Assembly (NCBI RefSeq): GCF_025152575.1
Contig: NZ_CP102293.1
Span: 2,914,001-2,978,000 of the forward strand
Direction: 5' to 3'
Length of the DNA: 64,000 nucleotides
Source of the DNA: Subdoligranulum variabile
GTDB lineage: Bacteria; Bacillota; Clostridia; Oscillospirales; Ruminococcaceae
Positions 7,892-16,145 of this stretch are shown in pieces. The translations under genes were made by a program, and so were the position numbers. The notes below the pieces were generated by a model. That model ran no database searches. It was not told the origin of the DNA and saw only the letters and a list, made by a program, of their open reading frames with translations. Each line of letters begins with the position of its first letter. Positions within the stretch are counted from its first letter, which is position 1.

Positions 7892-9031
7892 ATGCCCGAA
7901 CAGCAGCTGCCGGAAGTCACTGCTATTGTGGTGGCCGCAGGAGCTTCCCGGCGTATGGGCTTTGATAAACTCAGCTATCGCCTGCCGGATGGACAGACAG
8001 TGCTGGAAAAAAGCTGTGCAGCCTTGACTGCCAACCCGGCGGTGACGCAGCTGGTACTGGTTTGTGGTGCCAACCGGGCGCTTTGCGAGCAGATCGCCGC
8101 GTGCTGCGCCAAGCCGTGTACTGTAGTGGACGGCGGGGCAACCCGTGCAGACAGTGTGCGCAACGGTCTGGCCGCTGCGCAGGGGGAACTGGTGGCCATA
8201 CACGATGCGGCCCGTCCCTTTGTGAGTCAGCAAATCATTACGGAAACGCTGCAGATGGCGGCCCGTACCGGGGCGGCAGCACCGGCGGTTCCGGTCAAGG
8301 ATACCATCAAGGTGGTTCGCACGGACCGAACGGTGGATTACACCCCGGATCGTGCTTCGCTGTACGCGGTACAGACACCGCAGTGTTTCTCCCGGGCTCT
8401 GTATGAGAAAGCGCTGGCCGGGCTCAACGAGGATACGGCCTCCCGGGTGACGGATGACTGCAGTCTGTTTGAACTGGCGGGGATGCCGGTGACTCTGACG
8501 GCAGGAAGCTATGAAAATTACAAAATCACCACAAAGGACGACTTACAGAAGGAGAAGACAATGCGCATCGGACATGGATATGACGTTCACCAGTTGGTGG
8601 AAGGCCGCAAACTGATCCTTGGTGGAGTGGAAATTCCGTACGAGAAAGGGTTGCTGGGCCATTCCGACGCCGATGTGCTGCTGCATGCGATCATGGATGC
8701 GGTATTGGGCGCCGCGGCGCTGGGGGACATCGGCAAACATTTCCCGGATACCGATCCCGCTTATAAGGGAGCAGATTCCCTGGCGTTGACCCGTGCGGTG
8801 GCCGGGCTCGTGCGGGAGCAGGGATATTCGGTAGGAAATATTGATTCTACGATCCTGTGCCAGGCACCCAAACTGGCACCGCATATTCCGGCCATGCGTG
8901 CGCATATTGCGGAAGCATTCGGTATCCCGCTGGATGCTGTCAGCGTAAAGGCCACCACCGAAGAGCATATGGGCTTTACGGGGGAAGGCCGTGGCATTGC
9001 CGCTCACGCGGTCGTACTGTTGGAGAACTGA
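7892..9031 (+). CDS. ispDF: Bifunctional IspD-IspF (MEP isoprenoid pathway)
   Basis: One 379-aa reading frame joins two non-consecutive enzymes of the methylerythritol phosphate pathway. Residues 1-223 are IspD (2-C-methyl-D-erythritol 4-phosphate cytidylyltransferase), with the CTP-binding motif [13 protein letters not shown] and HDAARPFV. Residues 224-379 are IspF (2,4-cyclodiphosphate synthase), with the metal ligands in [21 protein letters not shown] and [14 protein letters not shown]. No stop separates them, yet IspF keeps its usual first residues [10 protein letters not shown] and its own ribosome site. ATG 7892 follows AGAGGGGA; TATAAT at 7853-7858 is the likely -10. The intermediate enzyme IspE is not encoded nearby. 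Confidence 0.92.
   Translation: MPEQQLPEVTAIVVAAGASRRMGFDKLSYRLPDGQTVLEKSCAALTANPAVTQLVLVCGANRALCEQIAACCAKPCTVVDGGATRADSVRNGLAAAQGELVAIHDAARPFVSQQIITETLQMAARTGAAAPAVPVKDTIKVVRTDRTVDYTPDRASLYAVQTPQCFSRALYEKALAGLNEDTASRVTDDCSLFELAGMPVTLTAGSYENYKITTKDDLQKEKTMRIGHGYDVHQLVEGRKLILGGVEIPYEKGLLGHSDADVLLHAIMDAVLGAAALGDIGKHFPDTDPAYKGADSLALTRAVAGLVREQGYSVGNIDSTILCQAPKLAPHIPAMRAHIAEAFGIPLDAVSVKATTEEHMGFTGEGRGIAAHAVVLLEN
8547..8563 (+). promoter_or_regulatory. Internal ribosome site and ATG for IspF
   Basis: AGAAGGAGAA followed by ACA-ACA-ATG lies inside the ispDF frame with GGAG 6 nt before ATG 8561. This is where a separate ispF gene would start, so free IspF may be made in addition to the fusion. Confidence 0.6.
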
Positions 9032-9089
9032 GGGCACTGCAACAGCGGTGATTCCGAATACATAGGCGGGGAAGGGGGCCCGGCGGTCC

Positions 9090-9986
9090 ATGCTGCAAAA
9101 CCAGTGGATTTCTACCATCGCAAGTACTTTGCGTGCCTTTGATCCGATATCCGATACGCTGGATATCCTGATCATTTCCTTTGCTTTTTATCAGCTGATT
9201 CAGTTTGCACGCAAATCCCGTGCCGGCCAGCTGGTCAAAGGCATTCTGCTCATCGTGGTGTTCTACGGATTGGCGTATATGCTCAATCTGCGTACCGTGA
9301 CCTGGGTACTCAACAACGTGCTCACCATTGGCTTTACAGCGGCTGTGGTGATTTTTCAGCCGGAACTGCGCCGAACCCTGGAGCGTATGGGTCAAACCAC
9401 TGTCTGGGCGGGGCGCCTGTTCGGCAACCGTCGGGCGGACCCTTCGCTGCGCGGTGTCTGGCAAAGCGCGGTGGTCGCCATCTGCGACGCCGCGGAACAG
9501 CTTTCCGACACCCGCACCGGTGCGCTGATGGTCCTTGAACGCAACAACAACCTGGAGGAAATCATCCGTACAGGCACCCCGATGCATGCCGACGTGATTC
9601 CTGAAATGCTGGGCACGATCTTTTATGAGGGAACGCCGCTGCATGATGGCGCAGTGGTCATACGGGATGGTGTAATCGTGGCGGCCGGTTGTGTGCTGCC
9701 GCTGTCCAACAACCTGGAAATGGGCAAAGATATGGGCACCCGCCACCGTGCGGGCCTCGGTATGAGCGAAAATTCCGATGCAATCGTGGTGATTGTCAGT
9801 GAAGAGACGGGCATCATCTCGATGGCCAAGAACGGCGTTTTGATCCGCCGTCTGGATCGCCAGAACCTTTTCAACCTGCTGCAGGAGGAAATCGTTCCGC
9901 CGGAGGAAACCACCGAAACACGGGTGCCTACGCTGAAGAATCTGCTGCGCAAAGGAGGCGCAAAGAGCCATGCAAAAGCCGAATAA
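9090..9986 (+). CDS. cdaA: Diadenylate cyclase CdaA
   Basis: This membrane enzyme makes the second messenger cyclic di-AMP from two ATP and so influences K+ and osmolyte balance and cell-wall homeostasis. The 298-aa protein has three N-terminal transmembrane helices (about residues 20-90), then the DAC domain with the catalytic motifs DGA (about 186, in LHDGAVVIRDG) and RHR (about 218, in GTRHRAGLGMSE). The gene overlaps cdaR by 17 nt, the usual regulatory pairing. glmM, which often follows in Firmicutes, is missing here. Confidence 0.95.
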   Translation: MLQNQWISTIASTLRAFDPISDTLDILIISFAFYQLIQFARKSRAGQLVKGILLIVVFYGLAYMLNLRTVTWVLNNVLTIGFTAAVVIFQPELRRTLERMGQTTVWAGRLFGNRRADPSLRGVWQSAVVAICDAAEQLSDTRTGALMVLERNNNLEEIIRTGTPMHADVIPEMLGTIFYEGTPLHDGAVVIRDGVIVAAGCVLPLSNNLEMGKDMGTRHRAGLGMSENSDAIVVIVSEETGIISMAKNGVLIRRLDRQNLFNLLQEEIVPPEETTETRVPTLKNLLRKGGAKSHAKAE

Positions 9987-11268
9987 CGCTGCGCCGCAAG
10001 CGTCTGCGGGGCGTACCTCCCCCTGGAATCATCCGGCGTTTTCCGTGCTTCTGGCGCTGTTGTGCGGCATCATCGCCTGGATGGTTGTAACCATCAGCAT
10101 TGATCCTCAAAGCAGCTATACCGTACAGGATGTTCCCATCAATTATGCAAACTCTGCCTCTACCTATACTTCGCAGGGCCTGGATATCGTGGAAAAACCG
10201 GATATTGAAACGGTGGACGTGCGGGTAAGCGGCAACAGCACGATCATCGGCAACATCCAGAACTCTGATATCATGGTATATCCCAGCTACGCCGGTGTGA
10301 GCGGTCCCGGCAAAGTGACGCTCCGCCTGCAGGCGAAGCTGGTGAACACGACGGATTTCCCGGGTGATATTGAATGCACCGTGGAAAATCCCAAGACCAT
10401 CGATGTGGTTTTTGATGAAGTCAGCGAAAAGACGCTGCCGGTTACGGTGGACGCATCGGGCATTTCGGTGGCAGATGGATATATGCTCAACAAGACGGCG
10501 GCAGTCCCGGCGGAAGTCACGCTGCGCGGTCCCACTAGTGAATTGGATCAGATCTCGTCGGTGGTGGCAACGGTGAGCAGTGAAACGAATCTGTCCGATA
10601 CCACAACGGTACCGTCCACACTGGAATTCCGCGACGAGAACGGTCTGGCTTTCACGCCGCAGTATACCACAATGGACAGTGAGACGGCCAATGTAACGCT
10701 GACTGTGTATCAGGTACGTGAATTGCCGTTGGCGGTGGACTTCATTGGAACGCCCACCAATTTCGACGCCAGCAGCCTGAAATACTCGCTGAGTCAGAAT
10801 ACCCTGCGGGTGGCGGGGCCGGCACGTACTGTAAGCGCTCTGGAAGAACTAACGGTTACGGATTTTGACCTTGCCCAGGAATTTGAAATGGGACGGGATT
10901 ATCAGCGACTGGTGGAATTGCCTTCGGGCATTGTGTCGCTGGATGGCGTTACCAGTGTGACGCTGAGCTTTGATACCGAAGATATGGACTCCAAAGCGCT
11001 GAATATCTCCAACATCAAGGCCATCAACGTACCCAGCAATTATGAACTGGAGATTTTGTCCAGCATTGTATCCGGTGTGACGCTGTACGGCCCGGCGGAT
11101 GAGATTGCCGCTCTCTCGGCAGACAGTGTTGTGGCGCAGATCGATTGCCAGAGTGTGAATCTTACGGTGGGCCAGCAGAGCATTCCTGTCACCATCCAGA
11201 TTCCGTCCTCGACCCGAATTTTCGCCACCGGCAGTTATACTGTCCAGTGCGAGGTCGTTGCCAAATAA
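9970..11268 (+). CDS. cdaR: CdaA regulatory protein CdaR (YbbR repeats)
   Basis: A 432-aa membrane-anchored extracytoplasmic protein that binds and modulates CdaA. A single transmembrane helix near residues 20-40 (HPAFSVLLALLCGIIAWMVV) is followed by four YbbR-like beta-rich repeats, seen as recurring blocks such as VDVRVSGNSTIIG, VTLRGPTSELDQI and VTLYGPADEIAAL. AAAGGAGG lies upstream of ATG 9970, inside the end of cdaA, so the two genes are translationally linked. Confidence 0.9.
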   Translation: MQKPNNAAPQASAGRTSPWNHPAFSVLLALLCGIIAWMVVTISIDPQSSYTVQDVPINYANSASTYTSQGLDIVEKPDIETVDVRVSGNSTIIGNIQNSDIMVYPSYAGVSGPGKVTLRLQAKLVNTTDFPGDIECTVENPKTIDVVFDEVSEKTLPVTVDASGISVADGYMLNKTAAVPAEVTLRGPTSELDQISSVVATVSSETNLSDTTTVPSTLEFRDENGLAFTPQYTTMDSETANVTLTVYQVRELPLAVDFIGTPTNFDASSLKYSLSQNTLRVAGPARTVSALEELTVTDFDLAQEFEMGRDYQRLVELPSGIVSLDGVTSVTLSFDTEDMDSKALNISNIKAINVPSNYELEILSSIVSGVTLYGPADEIAALSADSVVAQIDCQSVNLTVGQQSIPVTIQIPSSTRIFATGSYTVQCEVVAK

Positions 11269-11290
11269 AAATATCCAAAGGAATTTGTCT

Positions 11291-12892
11291 ATGCTTCTGG
11301 TCCGCAATATTCGCCTGCCGCTGTCCTGCCCCGACCCCGATGCCGAGGCGACAGCGCAGGCCCTGCAGATCCTGCGTCTGCCGCCCGCCCGGGCGGTGCA
11401 GACCGGGGTGTCAAAACTTTCGGTGGACGCCCGGCACGGTAAGCCCGTGCTGGTGTACACCATCGCAGTCACGCTCAACGACGAGGGTGAGGAATCGGCT
11501 TTGGCCGGGGCCTCGCCCTGTGTCTGTTTCACCCGTCCCCCCCGGTTTGACTTCCCGGTGGGGGGAACACCTTTGGCGCATCGCCCGGTGGTGGTGGGAC
11601 TTGGCCCCGCAGGACTTTTCGCAGCGCTGCTGCTGGCGCGTTCCGGATATCGGCCGCTGGTCCTGGAACGGGGGCCTGACCTGACACGGCGTGTGGAAGC
11701 GGTTGAACGGTTCGAAAAGACCGGTGAGCTGGATCCCAACGCCAATATCCAGTTTGGCGAGGGGGGCGCAGGTACCTTCTCGGACGGGAAGCTGACGACC
11801 CGGGTGGGAGATCCGTTGTGTGCGTTTGTGACCCAGGCATTTCTTGCGCACGGAGCCCCGGCGGATATTGCCTGGCGGCAGAAACCCCATGTGGGAACAG
11901 ATCTGCTGCGCGGTATCATCCGCAGCATCCGCGGCGAGATCGAATCGCTGGGCGGGGAGATCCATTTTGACACGGCCCTTACCGGCTTGAAGCGCCGCGG
12001 AGGGCTGCTGACGGGCATCGAGACGACTGCCGGAGACTTCCCCTGCGATAGTATGATCCTGGCGGTGGGGCATAGTGCGCGGGATACTTTCGCCATGCTC
12101 CATCGTGCAGCGCTGCCGCTGGAATGCAAGCCCTTTTCGGTGGGATTCCGCGCGGAGCATCTGCAGTCTGAAATTGAAAAAAGCCTCTACCATGCGGCGG
12201 CAGGACATCCGTCGCTGCCGCGGGGGGAATACCAGCTCAGTCAGCATGTGCGTGGCGGACGCTGCGTTTATACTTTCTGCATGTGTCCGGGTGGTACCGT
12301 CTGTGCAGCGGCCAGTGAGGAAGGCGGCGTCGTGACCAATGGCATGAGTCTGCATGCCCGGGACGGCCGCAATGCCAACGCGGCGGTGGTTGTCAGCGTG
12401 GATGGCCGGGATTTTGATGAAGATCCGGCCAAGGCGGTCGCTTTTCAGCGGCGTCTTGAACAGGCTGCTTTTCGCGCCGGGGGCGGGGCCTATCAGGCTC
12501 CCGCCGAGACTGTGGGCAGCTTCCTGCAGGGGCGCGGACACCTGGAACTGGACCGTGTACAGCCCACCTATCCGCGAGGGGTCACACCGGCAGATCTGGG
12601 GGCGTTGCTGCCGGATGAACTTGCCGGCTCGTTGCGGGAGGGTCTTACGGCGTTTGGCCGTAAGCTCGCTGCTTACCGGGCACCGGATGCCGTTCTGACG
12701 GGGTTGGAGACCCGCACCAGCAGCCCGGTGCGATTGCTGCGGGATGGAGAAACCCTGGAGTGTACCACACTGGAAGGACTGTATCCCTGCGGTGAGGGGG
12801 CCGGCTATGCAGGTGGTATCATGACTGCCGCCGTGGACGGTGTGCGCTGCGCGGCAGCCCTCATGCGGCATCATGCGCCGGCAGACCTTTGA
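11291..12892 (+). CDS. FAD-dependent dehydrogenase, COG2509-type
   Basis: A 533-aa flavoprotein of unknown substrate. It has an N-terminal domain with a ferredoxin-like look (residues 1-90), then the Rossmann dinucleotide motif VVGLGPAGLFAALLLARSG, the NANIQFGEGGAGTFSDGKL block and a C-terminal FAD-contact segment GLYPCGEGAGYAGGIMTAAVDG. These blocks fit the uncharacterised FAD-dependent dehydrogenases of COG2509. ATG 11291 follows AAAGGAA; the TTG at 11258 overlaps cdaR and is less likely. It belongs to the run of co-directional genes after cdaA-cdaR. Confidence 0.85.
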   Translation: MLLVRNIRLPLSCPDPDAEATAQALQILRLPPARAVQTGVSKLSVDARHGKPVLVYTIAVTLNDEGEESALAGASPCVCFTRPPRFDFPVGGTPLAHRPVVVGLGPAGLFAALLLARSGYRPLVLERGPDLTRRVEAVERFEKTGELDPNANIQFGEGGAGTFSDGKLTTRVGDPLCAFVTQAFLAHGAPADIAWRQKPHVGTDLLRGIIRSIRGEIESLGGEIHFDTALTGLKRRGGLLTGIETTAGDFPCDSMILAVGHSARDTFAMLHRAALPLECKPFSVGFRAEHLQSEIEKSLYHAAAGHPSLPRGEYQLSQHVRGGRCVYTFCMCPGGTVCAAASEEGGVVTNGMSLHARDGRNANAAVVVSVDGRDFDEDPAKAVAFQRRLEQAAFRAGGGAYQAPAETVGSFLQGRGHLELDRVQPTYPRGVTPADLGALLPDELAGSLREGLTAFGRKLAAYRAPDAVLTGLETRTSSPVRLLRDGETLECTTLEGLYPCGEGAGYAGGIMTAAVDGVRCAAALMRHHAPADL

Positions 12893-12908
12893 AAAGTTGA
12901 GGATGAGT

Positions 12909-14060
12909 ATGACGAATCATGCTTCGGAGGAACAGAAGGAATATCAGAAAGAAACGCCCGGCTACGGCCCGGCACCGGATCTGGACGAATTGGTCAATGG
13001 GGCTGTGCGGATTGGCACGGGACTGGGGTCCGCTATGCTGTCCGGTCTTGCGGATGTGCTGGATCGCGTAGGGGAAGGCCTGGAGGCGGCCCGGACATCC
13101 AACCGTGAGCTCCCCTTTGCCCAGTGGAAACGTCGTCTGGATCGCCGTCTGCAAAACAAAAATCAGAGCGAGGCTCTGGCACTGGCGGTGACCGGCTGGA
13201 CGATGGCTGCCTGTTTTGGCATTGCCGCGATTGTGATGTGGGCGCTGTCCGCAGCGGGACCAGAGGCTTTGGGCGTCACAAGGGAAGAATTTCTGGTGTT
13301 TCCTATTCTGATGGCCTGCTTTACACCGCTTACCGTGGGATTTGGCATTATGGGTGGTGTTGGCGTCAAAAAATACCGTTATGTCAGCCGGCTGCGGCGT
13401 TATCTGCGGGTGGCGCGGGGCTGGGTCTGCGATCTGCCGACGATTGCACGGGACAGCGCCGTGTCGCAGGACCTGGTGGTGAAAGATCTGACACAAGCCG
13501 TGGCACGAGGGGATTTCTCTGAGGCCGTGCTGGAGCCGGACGGCAAGCTGTACCTGAACACAAATCATGTCGCCCCTCAAGCGGCGAACGATTCTGCACA
13601 GAAAGTGGAGGAAACGCCGTTGAGTGAGGGCGAAGCGCTGGAGCAGGAAGGCTCTGCGTTTCTCGCGTACCTCGACCGGGCGCAGGGAAAACTGGGAAGC
13701 GACGCAGCGGAAGAACTGGTGCAGATGCGCAGAAATTGTGCTGCTATTCTCGGGTTTGTACACAATCATCCCGAACAACTGCCCCGTGTACGGCGATTCC
13801 GGGAATATTATCTGCCAACCACCCGCAAACTTCTGGATACTGCACAGGGACTGGGGGAGGCAGAGGCACAGCATGCACAGGAGATCCGGCGGGATATCAC
13901 CGGTATCCTGCACACCCTGAATCTGGCCTACAGCAAGTTGTACGATACACTGTTGCGGGATGTAAGTCTGGATGTTTCCACGGAGATCGATACACTGGAA
14001 ACCATGCTGCGTCAGGATGGCCTGACCCACGATTTTGAATCAGATTTTAAACATGGCTGA
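12909..14060 (+). CDS. XpaC-like protein (BCIP phosphate hydrolysis family)
   Basis: A 383-aa protein with two hydrophobic segments near residues 95-145 and a long helical C-terminal half containing YYLPTTRKLLDTAQGL and LNLAYSKLYDTLLRDVSLDVSTEIDTLETML. That C-terminal block is characteristic of the XpaC/5-bromo-4-chloroindolyl phosphate hydrolysis family. The name comes from a plate phenotype; the true role is unknown and may involve toxic-anion (TelA-like) resistance partners, though no telA is adjacent. ATG 12909 has GAGG 6 nt upstream. recJ starts 30 bp downstream. Confidence 0.75.
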   Translation: MTNHASEEQKEYQKETPGYGPAPDLDELVNGAVRIGTGLGSAMLSGLADVLDRVGEGLEAARTSNRELPFAQWKRRLDRRLQNKNQSEALALAVTGWTMAACFGIAAIVMWALSAAGPEALGVTREEFLVFPILMACFTPLTVGFGIMGGVGVKKYRYVSRLRRYLRVARGWVCDLPTIARDSAVSQDLVVKDLTQAVARGDFSEAVLEPDGKLYLNTNHVAPQAANDSAQKVEETPLSEGEALEQEGSAFLAYLDRAQGKLGSDAAEELVQMRRNCAAILGFVHNHPEQLPRVRRFREYYLPTTRKLLDTAQGLGEAEAQHAQEIRRDITGILHTLNLAYSKLYDTLLRDVSLDVSTEIDTLETMLRQDGLTHDFESDFKHG

Positions 14061-14090
14061 CCAGCCATGTTTGGTAAGGAGCGAAACACG

Positions 14091-16121
14091 ATGAAATATC
14101 CCGCCTGGCAGATCAGAACTGCAGAACCGGGAGCGGAGGATACCCTGGCCGCCGCCGGATGCGGTGTGCTTCTGCGCCGAGTGCTGGCGGCACGTGGTAT
14201 CCGCGATACGGAGACCGCACGTCAGATGCTGGAACCTGCGGCAGATCTCTCGGACCCGTTCCTGCTCCGCGACATGGATAAGGCGGTGGCGCGCATTGGT
14301 CAGGCCATTGAGGCGGAGGAGCCCATTGTTATCTACGGCGACTACGATGTGGATGGCATTTCCGCCACAGCTCTTCTTTATGAGTGCCTGTCCAGCCAGG
14401 GGGCTCATGTGCGCTGCAAACTGCCCACCCGGGGCAGCGGTTACGGGCTGACCCGTCCGGCACTGGAGGCACTGGCCCAAAAAGGGTTTACGCTGGTGGT
14501 CACGGTGGATAATGGTATTTCGGCGGTGGAAGAAGCTGCCTGTGCCAAGGAGCTGGGACTGGATTTGGTCATCACCGACCATCATTTGCCCGGCGATGTG
14601 CTGCCGGAAGCGGTGGCAGTGGTGGACCCCAAACGTGCCGATGATGAAAGCCCCTTCAAGAACCTTTGCGGTGCGGGGGTGGCGTTCAAGCTATGTGCGG
14701 CGCTGGAGGGCTGCAATCCGGCAGAGCTGCTGGAAATGTACGGTGAGTTTGTGGCGCTGGGCACGGTGGCGGATGTGATGCCGCTGGTGGGAGAAAACCG
14801 CGTGCTAGTTCGCGAAGGGTTGGCCCTCTTGCAGGATACCATGCGGCCCGGTCTGCATGCATTGCTGGAAAGCGGTGGCTATGCGGGCAAGCCGGTCACA
14901 ACGGATACCGTCAGCTATGGTCTGGCGCCGCGACTGAATGCGGCGGGCCGGATGGACAATGCTTCTGTGGCGTTGAAATTGCTGCTGTGCGGGGATGAAG
15001 AACAGGCTACCGGCATTGCGGCGCGTCTGGCGGAGATCAATACCGAACGACAGCAGACAGAACAGGCAGTTTTTGCATCCGCCTGCGGTGTATTGGAGGC
15101 GGATCCCGCCAGGCTGCGGGACCGGGTTCTGGTGGTGGCGGGAGAGGATTGGCACCCTGGTGTCATTGGAATCGTAGCCGCCCGCCTGATGGAACGGTAC
15201 AGCCGCCCGGTCATCGTTATCTCGCTCCATGACGGAGAGGGACGGGGCAGTGGCCGGGCACCGGATTCCTTCGATCTGCACAGCGCGCTGGCCGCCTGTG
15301 CAGAGAATCTGACGCGTTTCGGCGGTCATGCGGCAGCAGCCGGCATTGAGATCGAAGAGGAAAAGCTCCCGGTTTTCCGCCAGGCCATCAATGAATGGGC
15401 CGCCCGGCATGCGGCCCGCCCGGCACCCGCCATGTTGCAGCTGGACGCCGTTGTCAAACTGGAAGAACTGACGCTGGAAAATGTGCGTGATCTTACCAGA
15501 CTGGCACCTTTCGGGCGGGAAAATCCCACCCCGGTACTGCTGGTCCGGGATGCTGTGATTGACGGTGTGTGGGCGATGGGCGCCGAGGGACGCCACACCC
15601 GCGTACGTCTGCGGCAGGGCAATCACACCATGTTTGCCTCGCTGTTCGGCGTGACGCCCCAGAAGTTCGCCTATCCGGTGGGTACTGCCGTGGAGGCGGC
15701 TCTGGAGGTTTCCATCTTTACGGGACGCAGCGGACCGATGGTATCCGCGCATCTGAAAGGAATACGCCCGGCTAATCTGAGCAATACACCCAGTGAACAG
15801 GCTGCCTGGTTTGAGGCCTTCTGCGCGGGGGCTGAACTGGAGCCGGTACGTGCGGAAGTGCTTTTGCCGGATCGCAGCGATACCGTGATGTTATATAAGC
15901 GCATCCGGGGCGGACAGGTCTTTGCAGAGGATCTGCAGCCGACCTTTGCCGCCCAGGGGGCGGAGAATACCGGTAAAACGCTGGCAAGCCTGATGGCGTT
16001 GCGGGAATTGGGGCTGATCGAAGAGCAGGATGGCCGCTGGCTGCCCGTTCCGGTCAGCGGAAAGCAGGATCTGGCCTCGGCGCCGGTACTGCGGAAACTG
16101 GCCCAGGCCGCGCAGCGATAA
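14091..16121 (+). CDS. recJ: Single-stranded-DNA-specific exonuclease RecJ
   Basis: RecJ degrades single-stranded DNA 5' to 3' in recombination and mismatch repair. The 676-aa protein carries the DHH phosphoesterase motifs in order: VIYGDYDVDGISATALL (motif I, about 80), VTVDNGI, VITDHHLPGD (motif III, the DHH) and GTVADVMPL. A DHHA1 block follows with GRGSGRAPDSFDLHSAL and FGGHAAAAG, then an OB-like domain and a Firmicute C-terminal extension. AAGGAG lies before ATG 14091. It is followed closely by rel, a common Firmicute arrangement. Confidence 0.94.
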   Translation: MKYPAWQIRTAEPGAEDTLAAAGCGVLLRRVLAARGIRDTETARQMLEPAADLSDPFLLRDMDKAVARIGQAIEAEEPIVIYGDYDVDGISATALLYECLSSQGAHVRCKLPTRGSGYGLTRPALEALAQKGFTLVVTVDNGISAVEEAACAKELGLDLVITDHHLPGDVLPEAVAVVDPKRADDESPFKNLCGAGVAFKLCAALEGCNPAELLEMYGEFVALGTVADVMPLVGENRVLVREGLALLQDTMRPGLHALLESGGYAGKPVTTDTVSYGLAPRLNAAGRMDNASVALKLLLCGDEEQATGIAARLAEINTERQQTEQAVFASACGVLEADPARLRDRVLVVAGEDWHPGVIGIVAARLMERYSRPVIVISLHDGEGRGSGRAPDSFDLHSALAACAENLTRFGGHAAAAGIEIEEEKLPVFRQAINEWAARHAARPAPAMLQLDAVVKLEELTLENVRDLTRLAPFGRENPTPVLLVRDAVIDGVWAMGAEGRHTRVRLRQGNHTMFASLFGVTPQKFAYPVGTAVEAALEVSIFTGRSGPMVSAHLKGIRPANLSNTPSEQAAWFEAFCAGAELEPVRAEVLLPDRSDTVMLYKRIRGGQVFAEDLQPTFAAQGAENTGKTLASLMALRELGLIEEQDGRWLPVPVSGKQDLASAPVLRKLAQAAQR

Positions 16122-16145
16122 TATGCAAAAAGGGGGAGAATGATT

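Noticed and set aside
8561..9031. ispF as a separate gene
   Set aside because: There is no stop codon between the IspD and IspF parts; I list one fused gene and record the internal start as a regulatory feature.
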